From Membranipora membranacea (Eukaryota; Bryozoa; Gymnolaemata; Cheilostomatida; Membraniporidae), in NCBI GenBank assembly GCA_914767715.1, contig OU612068.1, positions 7,130,001 through 7,194,000 of the forward strand: a stretch of DNA of 64,000 bases, in the 5' to 3' direction. The translations under genes and the position numbers were made by a program. How positions within the stretch are numbered: the first letter of the stretch is position 1; each line of letters starts with the position of its first letter. A model generated the notes under the pieces. It ran no database searches. It was not told the origin of the DNA and saw only the letters and a program-made list of their open reading frames with translations. Below are positions 1 to 22,318 of the stretch, piece after piece.

Positions 1-240
1 CAGCAAAAAAACCATATCAAGCTTACTACCAAAGTTAAACACAGAGTTAATTATAATGAACAACATGTGACAATATTGGGTATGAGTTATTTATGAAATA
101 AAAAATGTATTGACGAAAAATAAGTTCGGATAATAGTGTTGCAGTTAAGGAGCTGCAGAATAAACGTTGGGTAAAGATATAAATGTTCAATCTATAAGTT
201 TACTGTATCATGTTCCAGGTAAATCAAAAGTCAGGAGAGT

Positions 241-575
241 TTTAGCTGATTTATGTTTAAGTGTAAATTGGTGAAGTAAGTTTAAAAGGGCTGATTTTCC
301 AAAATTTGTTCTGAATGAGGGTTTAATAATAGTACAGTTGCTTCTCAGACAACGTTTATGTTTTCGGGACTTTTGCATTAGATTAAGGATGTGCTTAGAA
401 GCTTTGTTTTAGCTGATTTATGTTAAAGTGTAAATTGGTGAAGTAAGTTTAAAAGGGCTGATTTTCCAAAAAATTTCCTGAATGAGGGTTTAATAATAGT
501 ACAGTTGCTTCTCAGACAACGTTTGTGTTTTCGGGACTTTTGCACTAGATTAAGGATATGCTTAGAAGCTTTGTT
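241..575 (-). repeat. Two-copy tandem duplication (~167 bp) at the LINE 3' end
   Basis: Copy one is 241-407 and copy two is 408-575. Both begin with TTTAGCTGATTTATGT and run through the same landmarks (GGGCTGATTTTCCAAA, CAGTTGCTTCTCAGACAACG) to TTAGAAGCTTTG. They differ by a handful of substitutions and 1-2 nt indels. Copy two overlaps the C-terminal coding end of the RT; copy one lies in the 3' tail. Confidence 0.9.
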
Positions 576-3500
576 TTTTGCAACTTTTTTATGTGTAAAA
601 TTATGAAATAAATATTGTCGCCTGCTTAGTAGGGTAGGTAAATTTAAAAGAGATCTATCAGTTGTGACTGAAAATTTCTTTGGAGCAGACACAATAATTC
701 TGATTGCTCTATTTTGAATTTTCTCAATCGTTTCAGTGACCTTTTGAGTAGTATTTAGGTAAATTGCTGAGCAATATTCTAATATTGGTCGCACAATGCT
801 TTTTGTAAGTTTTAAGGGATTCTTCAACATTCATGTATTTTTTAAGTTTAGAAATAAGATAGACTAGTTTGTTTGCTCTAGTTGCAACATCAGTAGCATG
901 GGTATGAAATGTGAGGTCTGTGTCGAGAGCAACTCCCAAAACATTGATTGATAGCTGAGATACAATTTTTGTGTTTTGAAAAGTTAAGTGGTAATAATCT
1001 TTTAGATTCCTGTTTGAGAAGATACAAAATTGTGTTTTCTGAATGTTGAGTTTTAGTAGATGACTGCTATACCAATACCATTGAGATGCATCTTTCAATA
1101 GAGTTTTGGGTTTTTCTAGAACCTCTGGTATACATGTCGCCTCACAGAATAACAAAGTGTCGTCTGCGTTAGCAAATGAGTTTTCAAAAGCCATTAACAA
1201 TCCATTGATGGCAAGGTTGAAAAGGATGGGGCTGAGAATGGAGCCTTGTGGGACTCCGCATGAGATTGGTAGTGAGTTTGATTTTGACTCTCCAACTTTC
1301 ATGATTTGGGATCTGCTGGTGAGGTATGGTTCTAAGAGCACTACTGAGGAGGGTGAGAATTGTCTTTTGCCCAAGGTGTGCAAGAGAAGTTTGTGGTTAA
1401 CAGTGTCAAAGGCTTTTCGGACGTCTAGGGAAATGGCTCCAATGTAGCAGGGAACAGTCTTACCCAGTTTTGTTTTCCATTCTTGTAGCACAGAAAGCAG
1501 CATTTGTTCAGTAGAGCGATTTTGTCTGAAGCCAAATTGTTCGTCAGAGAACAGATTGTATTTTTCAGTGAACAGCATAATCTGGGTCTTCATATCAGAT
1601 TCAATTATTTTGGATAATATTGGGAGGGAGGAGATCGGCCGATAGTTTGATGGATTACTTTTATCTCCTTTCTTGAAAATTGGTGTCACGATGGCAGATT
1701 TAAGACAATCAGGGAACACTGAGGTGTCATAGCATTCGTTTATGAGAAGTGCAAGGGGATATGAGATTAGATCAACAATTATTTTGTAAATCATTGCTGG
1801 CATACCGCTTGAACCTCCACGTTTGTTTGGTTCAAGTGATTTGATTAGTAGTGTTACAGTTTTACTCGTTATGGGACTGAATGAGAAGGTTGGTTGGCTA
1901 CTTCTTGATTCATGTGTTTTGTTGAATCAAATTCTGATTGCCCACCGACCTTGGCAAAGAATTCATTAAGGGCGCTAGCTATGTCTATTCCATCATTGTA
2001 TATAGTGTTATTATAAACTATTTGGTGGATGGTTGTCTCAGATTTTCCTTTCTTGGTCATTGATTTTAAACATGAGTGGAAACTTTTATCGCTTTCTGAG
2101 GGAGATTTACTCATATAGATTTTCTTTGCTTCTCTAATTTGATTAGTTTTGTAGTTCCTGAATTTTTTGTATTGTTCTATTTGGGTATCAGGTATAGAGT
2201 GAACAGATTTGAAAACCTGTTTATAGTATTTGTTTCTGAGGGTGATGAGACGTAGTTTTTCTGGTGTTAGCCATTTGTTTTTCTTGCAGCGCACTCGATT
2301 TGTTTTTTCAGGTGCATGCTTGTCAACTATACTGATGATTAATTGATCTAATTTCTCTGTTCGCTCATGAATGGATAGGTTGAAATCTGAAGCGATTTGC
2401 CGGAGTGGAAGATGGGAGCAGTCATTGTTAAAGTCCATGGGGTTCAGTTTTTTAAAGTTACGAGTTTTAATCAGCAATCTTTTTGCCTTCACAGGTTTGA
2501 TTCTACCAATTTGAAGGAATGTGGCGAAGTGATCAGAAATAGATCTGTCACATGTCAATATCTCACAGGAGTTAACTAATAAGTCACAATTAACATAATT
2601 ATGGTCTAACAAACTTTCATTGCCATGGCTACTGATGAACGACGTACCTACAACTACTTGTTGAAGCCGGCAGAAGTAAGGCACAGGTGAATGTGTTGTT
2701 TTTCCCTTCAATTTGAATTCCAGTTTGTGTTGAAGTCTCCCAGTAAAATTACCTTTCTTCCAATGAATTGTTTTTGATGTAAAATATCGCTCAGCAGAGT
2801 AATAAAATTTTGCTTATCAGAGTCTGGCGGAAGGTAGAATGAGGCTACTATAAGAGGATCACTGTTTTGATGCATTTTTGTATTAACCCAGACAGAGTCA
2901 CACAATTATCTGAGCTTTTTTTGTGGTTGAGAAAGTTCTGTGAAATTATCTTAAATCCTAATAAGCTGATCATTTCTGTTAATTCTGGTTTGAGCCAGGT
3001 TTCTGAAACAGAGAAAATATCAGTGCAATTTGCTAAATTTAAACTTTCATAATAGTGAATTTTTTTATAAAGGGCAACCAAGGTTTCGCAGCAATGCATT
3101 AATGGGTAGCAAATACTGTGCTGGCAGCATCAGCTTTGTGCATTACGCGATGCAAAACTCAAAGTAGTTTCTGACTCTAAGCTGGGTAACACTTCAGTTT
3201 AGGGGAGGTTCCAAGACTTTGCTGTAATAATTATAGAGCACAGGCTAAATAATAACAGGAACAGCAAACTGCTATGTGGTATTTTCTTTTAGCTGAGTTT
3301 GAGTACCTGATAGAAGAAATGTTTCACAATAATTCTGGCTGAATAATCATCCGAATTATATTTCGTCTTTTTCCCCATGCAGAAGGTGCAATCTGCTATT
3401 AATCAATGGCCATCAATGAGAAGTTGTTTGAAACCTTGGTTGCCCTTTAGCGTTGTGATGGAGAATGTGTATAGATGTGTCCTTAGATCTGCTCTTTGTT

Positions 3501-3610
3501 GCTAGAGATGATATATTATCCCATAATCTGTTATGAAGTCTGAGGTTGTAGTCATATAGGGTTTGATGTTGAGGTCTGTCAGGTAGCTGTAGATTGAGAT
3601 TAGCCATCAT
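423..3610 (-). pseudogene. LINE ORF2 (endonuclease-reverse transcriptase), frameshifted
   Basis: ORF2 starts at the ATG at 3608-3610, overlapping the ORF1 stop by about 11 nt, and opens directly into an APE-endonuclease start (HHNAKG). It then runs into an inserted or rearranged block (3069-3448). The domain resumes with SETWL near 3000, ILLGDFN near 2720 and the SDH motif near 2530. The frame changes near 2710 and 2850, again near 1885-1895 between endonuclease and RT, and near 800. The RT (733-1868) shows FKKGDKSNPSNYRPIS, FRQNRST, DVRKAFDTV and [10 protein letters not shown]. Its catalytic box reads NADD where Y/F-A-D-D is normal. The C-terminal piece (423-830) completes the protein. Broken frames and the altered catalytic box make activity very unlikely. 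Confidence 0.88.
3069..3448. repeat. Inverted repeats bracketing a ~340-bp block inside the LINE endonuclease
   Basis: AAAGGGCAACCAAGGTTTC at 3069-3087 is exactly inverted at 3430-3448, with weaker similarity continuing inward for about 20 nt. The bracketed block interrupts the endonuclease reading between its HHNAKG start and the SETWL motif. It has no recognisable coding content. Confidence 0.7.
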
Positions 3611-4501
3611 TTTTTATTAGTTGTTCCACTCGCAGTATCAGGTTGATTGAATCTAGAGGAATGCTATGTTTATTTGCATGCTCTAATTGTTCGTTAGTTT
3701 CGAATGTTATTTTTGCTGTGTGTAATGGCTTGCCTTCTTTGGATTTGATTTTTCAATTTCTTCTTTAGTCGATCATCCGGGATGTAAGTTGGGACTCCTT
3801 TCAGAACAGCGGTGTTGTAGTTAGGTTTCCTAGCGGTGCTGCCTCCTAGGTGAGTAGGTTTCCATTTTTTTATAATTGAATCGACCAGTTTCTCGTCTGA
3901 GAGCTGAACGATGCACTTAGGGTCGGGAGAAGTTGGCTTGTAACGTTTGATGTTTTCAATAAGGATTGGTTTGTTGGAGGTAGAGGCGACGGCAGCTCTG
4001 ACATTATCGTGGTTGACTTGGGAAAAGTCTGTTCGTACTGTGGATAATTATGCATTTTTGGGGATTGAATACTGGGTCGGTTGGTCTGGGAGTACGTCTG
4101 GTGGGTTGTGGTTGCTGCTGGTTGGTTGTTTCTGGTCCATTTTGTTTGACTTGTATTGGTTGTTGGCGTTGTGTAAATTGGTTCCCAGATTGTTGTTGTT
4201 CGTGTTGCGGTATTTGACGGTGTCGAGGGGGTGGAGTTGGTGGCGTCGCAGATACTACATCTCGCCAGCTTTGGTTGGGAACTTGCTTTTGTGATAGCTG
4301 CTCAACTACCAAGTCAAGCCTTGATATTTGACATTTCATTTGTGTTATGGTTTCTTGAAAGTTGCTGCATTTGCATATAGCAGAATTTCGTTCCAGGTCT
4401 TCTATTTTGCTTTCCATCCTTTTTAAAAAATCATTCTGTTGACTAACCATGATACGCAGACACAAGATTATGAATAAGTATAAGAAAAAAAACAATCTCA
4501 T
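3600..4501 (-). pseudogene. LINE ORF1 (coiled-coil, nucleic-acid-binding type), frameshifted
   Basis: The first ORF of the LINE opens at 4501, or at the internal Met at 4448-4450. A heptad-like coiled coil is followed by a Pro/Gln-rich linker. After a frameshift near 4010-4050 the chain continues in another frame (KCIVQLSDEKLVDSIIKKW, then GVPTYIPDDRLKKKLK). A second frameshift near 3740 leads to a last segment (AKITFETNEQLEHANKH) that stops at 3600-3602. That stop overlaps the ORF2 start ATGATG by about 11 nt, a compact arrangement compatible with coupled translation of ORF2. The basic, beta-like middle segment resembles the RNA-binding part of ORF1 proteins; this is inferred from layout and composition only. 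Confidence 0.65.
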
Positions 4502-5506
4502 ATCTTCATTCTAAAGGTACCTCTAACCGTGAGGTTATCACACATGAAGATAATACCCTGTGACCAACAAATATATATTAATGTGAAAAAATGTTGTTAC
4601 ACGATAGGAAAAATCCTCACATATTCAGCTAACCCATTGCACACAATATACACAAGGGATGAGCCAAGGAGATGAGAGTGCCTTTATCTGCGTCACATAT
4701 TTTGATGAACTAGGCAATCAGTGATGTACTCAAGCTGGGTCGATTTTGTCTTCCCACGTACCTAAGGCAGAATAACCCGACCCAATTGTTCATGCTTCAG
4801 GAGACTGCACTGCCCTAGACCTTCCCAATCAAATGATTCAGTGGGGCCAAGACAGCAACCATTGAACTTTTATTGATATATTAGTGGTTGTGGACCGTGT
4901 TTAATCATAGTTTAACTGAGAATGCACTATTTTTTAATTTCAGATGCCTTAAAGCAGGAGAGCGGGCCCCATTGATCTAGCAAATTTTGAACTGGGCTAA
5001 GTCAACGCAAATTCTTGTAATCCTCGTTGGGCCATGGGGGAAGAGGGCTCAACATTTATTATTCGATGACCAAGGCAACCCATGATTTGCATAATCAATG
5101 CCTCTGATAGCCGGCACATTGGCTGCCACAGGTTGACAGCTCACATATTGGTCTCATTGACCATATACAACCCAATAATGATGATCAAGTTGTCTGGGAC
5201 AACATCGTAAAGCAACATCTTTTGCCTTATAAATGGCCAAGAAATATGAACATTATTATATATATTTCTCAGCCCTTTAAGGAAAAATGAGTTTTATAAC
5301 AACGGCAGCAGGGAGAATTCTAAGAATGAAAGGGGGTCACAGCCACAGTTGAAATATCTAATAAATATGTACTGTTAAATATTTATTGATTATCATATCC
5401 CCTGTAACTTCTTGGTAATACTATAGATATATAATATTTATAACCTAAACCGCTACCCAGGCCAAGGACTAGGGTACTAGGAGTTAGGTTTAGAGCTGAC
5501 TTGGAA

Positions 5507-5538
5507 CAAGGAGTAAAAGTAAACTCTTTTACTCCTTG
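5507..5538. repeat. Perfect 13-bp stem hairpin (CAAGGAGTAAAAG)
   Basis: CAAGGAGTAAAAG at 5507-5519 is followed by a 6-nt loop and its exact inverse at 5526-5538. The core CAAGGAGTA/TACTCCTTG recurs at 5787-5802 and 5851-5859. Confidence 0.9.
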
Positions 5539-5576
5539 CTTGGAACCTTCCCAAATTAATTGGTCTGGATCACATT

Positions 5577-5692
5577 ACAGGTCTACTCCAAAACCTGGGA
5601 TTTTGGCAATGTATGACTGCCCCCCTTGACCAACAAAAACTCAAGGGGGCAGTCAAACATTGCCAAAGTCCCAGGTTTTGGAGTAGACCTGT
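5577..5692. repeat. Large near-perfect inverted repeat (53/52-nt arms, 11-nt loop)
   Basis: The left arm is 5577-5629, the loop 5630-5640 and the right arm 5641-5692. Arms start with ACAGGTCTACTCCAAAACCT and differ only by two substitutions and one extra C. Transcribed from either strand, it would fold into a long hairpin. It could be a foldback/MITE remnant or a recent palindromic duplication. No coding potential was seen. Confidence 0.95.
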
Positions 5693-5786
5693 GGTCTGGA
5701 TGAATCATGTGATTGTGATGGATTTTGGAGTGAACAAAGCAGGCCATGAATAGATCACAACTTTAATAAATAATAGATAGACAAAA

Positions 5787-5802
5787 CAAGGAGTACTCCT
5801 TG
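5787..5802. repeat. Perfect 16-bp palindrome CAAGGAGTACTCCTTG
   Basis: This is a self-complementary block built from the same 9-mer as the hairpin at 5507-5538. A further single copy, TACTCCTTG, is at 5851-5859. Confidence 0.9.
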
Positions 5803-8157
5803 GACTAAATGTATTTTACTATAAAGCTGTGAAAGACCAAGAAGTTACCTTACTCCTTGAATAACTGTAATTCCTTTGTAGTAGTACTAGGAGTAAATTC
5901 TTTTGTGAAAAGTTTGGCAATAAAACCAAACAGGGATCTGTTCAATGAAAATTCTTACAGGCTATACAAAACAATTGAGGAAATGATGAAGACCTCAGTA
6001 ATGACTGCCTTGACATAGTTGAAATTCTGATTCAAACATCTTTTTGGATGTGGGGTTTGCAATCAAGCAAAAGTAGCTCTGATTGGTCACATTTCTTAAT
6101 TCCTTACTCTCATTGGTTAAGTAGGATAGATGGTACCATAATGCTATCAATCTTTCAATAAATCATTACATTTCTCCTGCAATGGCTCTTGTGCTAACAT
6201 CTCCACTGCCAAGAGGTGAGTAATGATTATTTAATATCAGATAGATCACATTTCTACACATGCTGTTCAATAAATTAAGCACTATCAATTATGTTCACTT
6301 GTTTTCACTAAAATTGATTGAGTGAGCAATGTGTAATAATAATACCATAACATGACAAGCATCATTATTTTAGAAATTGTAACCTGACTTACACTTAAAA
6401 CTAGGTAGCTGTTGTGGTTTTGTTGTGCTGCTGTTGTCAGCTGCTACCTGTATCTAATTACTTGCAAGCATTGTCCTCAGATGGAAGCAGGTTTTTTCCA
6501 TCAAGCTGATTTTAGCTAGTGTAACCAAGGAGTTACCACTCTGTCACCAAGGACTGGTCACTGTGGTCAATTCAATTGTTTTAATTGTTGACTCATCATC
6601 ACTACACTGTACTCAAACCATATTGGAACATAATAATGATCTTCAAGAGACCTCTAGCAAGCAAATACTCAGAGTAATGCTTTTTTTCCTATAGGCCTAT
6701 ATGACTCCTTGTCATGACGCTTAAACCAAAAACCCAACAGGGTGTAAATACCATCTCCCTCATCATTGATTCAGGCTCTAGGTAGTCTCGCCTTTCTGCT
6801 CAATTTATAATAGAAATTATTGAATTCTTTCCTTGAGCTTGATAATTTTCTTGATCAAAGCAATCTTAGCCAACTGTTGTTGGTATTATTTCGTTGTCGT
6901 AAAGGGGCCTTCAAGAAGGTTGGACCATCCAGGACTCGGTTCGTCTGCGTTGTACAAATGATTTTCGATATTAAAGTCCATGTGATATGACGCTCTAAGT
7001 GTACGGTGCTAGTGACGCAAAAGTGTTTGTTATAAAAGCTCTGGAAAAACTACGAAGGTATATAATGCTCATTTATCATGGACACTGGCCTATTCTCACT
7101 TAACTAAAACTAACTACAAAGCATCAAACAAGAATGTCAAAACAGTTAAATTTCTCTCTTTTGCTTGTCATGTGTCATGTCATGTCAACTTTAGAGTGAC
7201 TTGAATTGACATGATGACATTCATTGTATGAATGTATTTCAGTTCCAGACAAAAATAGCAAAATTAATCAAATACATAACCTGCATTACATCAGCAACAT
7301 ATAGTTAGTCTCAGTGCCATTATAACATTTTTATAACTTATTTATAACCAAATTATCAATGCATTCCGTTGCTATGGTTTTATCTCTGGTTGATGTTTTG
7401 ATGGCTGATGTTATCATGACAGTATCAGCCTCCGCTATCGCCCTCTTTCTAATTTCTGTGTACTTTATTATCAATAGTCATTAGACCAGACAGGGTAACA
7501 TCATGTAGTGTGCTCTACCATGATATATGTATTTCCTTGAATACTGTTATGAAACATAATTCTATTATAAGCATGTTGTTGTGTCTCAGACTGAGTTTGT
7601 CTCTGCTCGATAATAGCTTGTCTAATACTCATGTAATTGATTAGACCAATTTTAATAAATTTAATATGACAGTGATCGGTTTGTATGGTATTCATTGATT
7701 AAACTATTTGAATCATCATCACAACATCATCTTAGTGCGTGTGGGGAGAATTTAGTAGACCTTTATTTCTGCATGACATATGCTGCAACATCGTTAGTTC
7801 TGGGTATTTTTGATCATGATTTCTAAACATGTCTCTACTGATACCGGAAAATTTATTGGCAAAGTTATCTAATTTTCATTCAATAATGTTCATAAGATAT
7901 TTTTATTTTTACTATATTGAATATTTGAATCCAATGAATATTAATAATACTTTATTGTGCAGGTTATCAATAGACTAGTTGTTTCTACATATTCAGCAAT
8001 TGTGTTGTGCATGCATAGAAGGGCTTTTGACAGGTCAGATTTTGAATGGTGTTTTTCTTATGAGAAGTCTTTGCAGAAACTTATGGCAATGACTCTTATG
8101 GCCAGGTTCCTTTTGGCAATTACGCACTGCGCAGACAGTATAGTAGTTCTAAAACAG

Positions 8158-8277
8158 TTGATTGAAAGGTTGAGTAAAGTCAGATGTCTTATCACACGCC
8201 ACATCCCGAAGCATGGGCGGCAAAATTAGTTGCCTTAGTGGCGAGGCCGCAATATCTGTGCCAGGTTGCTCTCTGTT
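8158..8277 (-). mobile_element. 5'-truncated copy of a tRNA-derived SINE
   Basis: The plus strand matches the 3' body of the fuller SINE at 51460-51717: a GGTTGAxTxAAA-like tail, then CACACGCCACATCCCGAAGC, then AGTTGCCTTAG and GCAATATCTG. The tRNA-like head is missing, as expected for a 5'-truncated insertion on the minus strand. A 90-aa open frame covering 7957-8229 is incidental. Confidence 0.75.
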
Positions 8278-9290
8278 TTCTCTCCACTAATATAGTCATT
8301 AAACCCAAAATCAATTTGTGAGTAGGTTTATGCATTACCTTTATTTTGTATCTATATGGTATAGGATGTGATTTTCTGCCGTTTCAAATATGCATTCACT
8401 CCTACTCTTGCTGTTCAACAAAGTGTGGTTTTCCTTTTTTAAGAAAAAGTTAGCGCTTTCTACTCCATATTAACATCATTAGCCATTTACTCTTCCCCTC
8501 ATCTTGATGAGAGCAAATAGAATAGGGTAAGTCGTGCTTGAGTTCAACATTTGGATATCCACCATAAAATATTAGGCTGATGGATATGCCTTTGCCCTTG
8601 GATGGTTGTACACTCCAATCCGTCTAATAACAATGTTTCCTAACCAATTAAAGCGCATCATCATAATATATTTGCTTCCTATGTGATATGATGATGAATG
8701 TTAATGCCATTCCAGCATTCTGGTCATCGACAGTGTTCATGTATATATCTTTTTGCAAACCATTGGCACCGGGACATCAATTAATTTAGGGGCACCGATA
8801 AATCTCTAGCTTTGGAGCTCTATTATCCTATCTTGTCTCTGGCCTCAACGGATTTAATTTCTCCATATCCTAATAATGTAATCCATATTTGGGGCATTTG
8901 CCAAAAATAAGTGTCTGTCCTGATGACTACAATATGTATAGTATTTAATTTCCAATAATCCTCACAGGGAGACTTTAGACTGAAGTCCGTGAACTCAACT
9001 GAACAAGTAGTCCTAGAACTGACACCAGCTAATTTGACTGAAATATTGGTCTCCTATCGCAACCTTTGAACGATGAGCAATTCACTGCAGCTGCAAGGGA
9101 AGCACTGTGTGGTATTAAAATAGATTAATTCTGTTTCAGGCGGAACATAGTGTTATAATCATAGATGTGATTAAGCGCTCCCCTGTTGAGGTTTTCATTC
9201 TTGCATCAGCTTTAGGAGGTGTTGAAAGCTCTCTCTCCGATCCCTGGAAAATTTCTCAGGTGTTATCAGCTCAATCATCGACAAGTGATA

Positions 9291-20101
<10,811 letters not shown>

Positions 20102-22318
20102 TAACCCAACACTGAACAATCTCAGCACTCAGCACAAATGTCAATATTCATTTACAAACCATGAACCCACATGAAATCTCACATTTTCTTTCTCAATCAA
20201 TATGCTGGGATTCTGTTGGAATTATGGGATAGGAAATTAAACATGTTCATGCAATAATACTTATTTGTGCATTTTAAGAATGTCTTTTTGTCATGATGAA
20301 ATTAATAATGGCATATACAGCTTGTGATCATGACACTGAACTAATTCTAAATAATAACACATCAGAGTTATCCTACCTCGTCATTGCTGAAACTGCCTCA
20401 AGAAAACTTTATTTTGTCAGCTCTCCGAAATGTGCAGCTCCTTTAAATAATCTATATTATATATATGTTTTATGATGTCTAATTCATGCTCAGATAAGCC
20501 TCAATGTAGTTCATATCATATATTCTTCGTTTTGATGAAACAATTTTTAAATGGTTGTATTCCCAAGCAGAGTCAATAACGAATATAATTTTACAAATTT
20601 GTCATGTCTAAGATGCTTCTATTTTTTCATCCATTCGCTTTATACAATAAATTTAATGTAAGAAAGACAACTTCGTATTTTGTTGTTACATGGTTCCATA
20701 GTGCTTGGCTAAAAAGTCAAAACTATATCATCAGCTGATGAATCACCTTGGCATCATCGATATTGGCAGGAAGCGCTGACATCGTTATAATGCCTTACTG
20801 AATGGCGCTAGTGCGCTGAATCGCCCACAGAAAGTAGACTGAAAGTCATGGATGATTTAAATAAATTGTAAAAGCATACGCAATGAAACATACACCCCAC
20901 ACATAATTTTTTGCCTGCAGAAGAATTGATGTAAATTGCGCCATAATCGTTGAAGCCAGTAGAAACTTCCTGGTGTATACATAACGGAGTGATAGCCATA
21001 TTGTCGGCAGTATACTTAAGTCTGTCATTCCTATTTCCAAGCCGTTTTTACCGACAAATAAGAAAATCCAAAGAACCTCTAAAGTAGCAGAAATCCTACT
21101 CATTGGTTAGCTGTGATGATGACTTGTGGCTAGGGGTGACAAAATTAATTAAGCAAACCTTGATGATAAAAAAAGGAATAATTTTCTTAAAAAACCTCCT
21201 AAAACTGAATTCATCAATGGACCTATTGACAGGTGTGAGAGATGATGAGATTGGCTTGTGCCACTTGAAAGTGATCATCTAAAAGCTTGAAAAAAGGGTG
21301 TTATATTAGATGTAAAACTTAACCTCCATTGTTTTTTGCGGCCAGTAGTATCCAATTACAAAGAGCGGTTCATTAGCACATTGCCCATTGCAACAAGTCC
21401 AGTTGTGTAAAAATACTTAGCTTTGGTGATTCTGGATAATGTTTTTTGATCAGAGGTGTGAGATGTGTTTCTGACAGCTGATGGTTATGTATCATTGATG
21501 AGTCAACCCATCAGTTCCTTTCTGTAAAGCTGCTACTCAGAACAGGTGTAGGGACCCTTTTTGTCTTATCAAGGGATCGGTAATTTACTCTCAAGCTCCA
21601 ATAAAAATGATGAAGAACGGATGGTTACTTTGGAAAACCATGGTGGTTCTTAGACTTACATCCAATATTTGATCTTGGCCTGAGTAGGCTGTCCACCCCA
21701 GACAGCCTGACCAGGCCCAGATCTTGTCCTTGAAAATCTAAAATCTTGCTTTGTATTTTGAATAAACAAAAATATTTGAGTAATGAGCACCGCTGTTAGC
21801 TGATACATTTTATCTAATGATATGAGTTAGATGAAATGAAATAGTCTAGTATCAATAATCTGACATGACATTTTAAGATTTGGTTAATAAAATACAACGT
21901 TCCTCTTTATCCATCGGTCAGCCACATTATAGTATGCGTTAATTTGCTCTTTTCCCTTAGAGCAATTTTTCTCTCTACACTTTTCAAGCATACATACAGC
22001 AGCGGCCGTAAAGGCTATCCCTAGCTGTTGTGTATATGCCATATGGACCTGTTGGGATATGTTCTTATAGGGCATGATCTTTTCAAATTAGTTATGGTAT
22101 TTCAGATGAAAATGATAGACTCAACCTTTTGACAGATGCTAAACTGGCCTGCCTAACATTTGGAGTTTTGTCTTGTAAAAGTCACTATTGATGAGGCATC
22201 ATTTTGCTGTAAACCCTCTCACCACCACCCTGCTCTGCTCTCCGGTTGTTCTCTGTGTACCTTCACTGTGTCCCACCCTCCTGCTTCTCTGGATAAATCT
22301 TACTCACTGATTATTATA
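20102..22318. other. PFKFB 3' UTR and intergenic sequence
   Basis: PFKFB 3' UTR probably extends to near the AATAAA at 20646-20651. Beyond it no exon or repeat is recognised on either strand. The short open frames on the minus strand here have no family features. Confidence 0.45.

Larger units (their letters stand above)
1..4501 (-). mobile_element. Degraded non-LTR retrotransposon (LINE with APE endonuclease and reverse transcriptase)
   Basis: A two-ORF LINE lies on the minus strand, with its 5' end near 4501 and its 3' end near or beyond the window start. Reading minus, ORF1 (coiled coil plus basic region) comes first, then ORF2 with an APE-type endonuclease (HHNA, SETWL, GDFN and SDH motifs), then a reverse transcriptase ([10 protein letters not shown] and a DD motif), then the usual C-terminal segment (RPILEYCSAIY). 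This order fits the Jockey/CR1/I group of LINEs; the exact clade cannot be fixed by eye. Several frameshifts and an internal rearrangement at 3069-3448 show that this copy is dead. No clear poly(A) tail or target-site duplication was found. The 3' part contains a 167-bp tandem duplication. Confidence 0.9.
4502..9290. other. Intergenic, no gene recognised
   Basis: No exon-like run with family similarity is visible on either strand. The stretch is low-complexity AT-rich DNA containing the inverted-repeat cluster at 5507-5859 and the SINE fragment at 8158-8277, both listed separately. Sequence close to 9290 is the presumed promoter and 5' UTR of the PFKFB gene. Confidence 0.5.

Noticed and set aside
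1106-1447. Plus-strand 113-codon open frame
   Set aside because: It lies antisense over the LINE reverse transcriptase and is a shadow of it.
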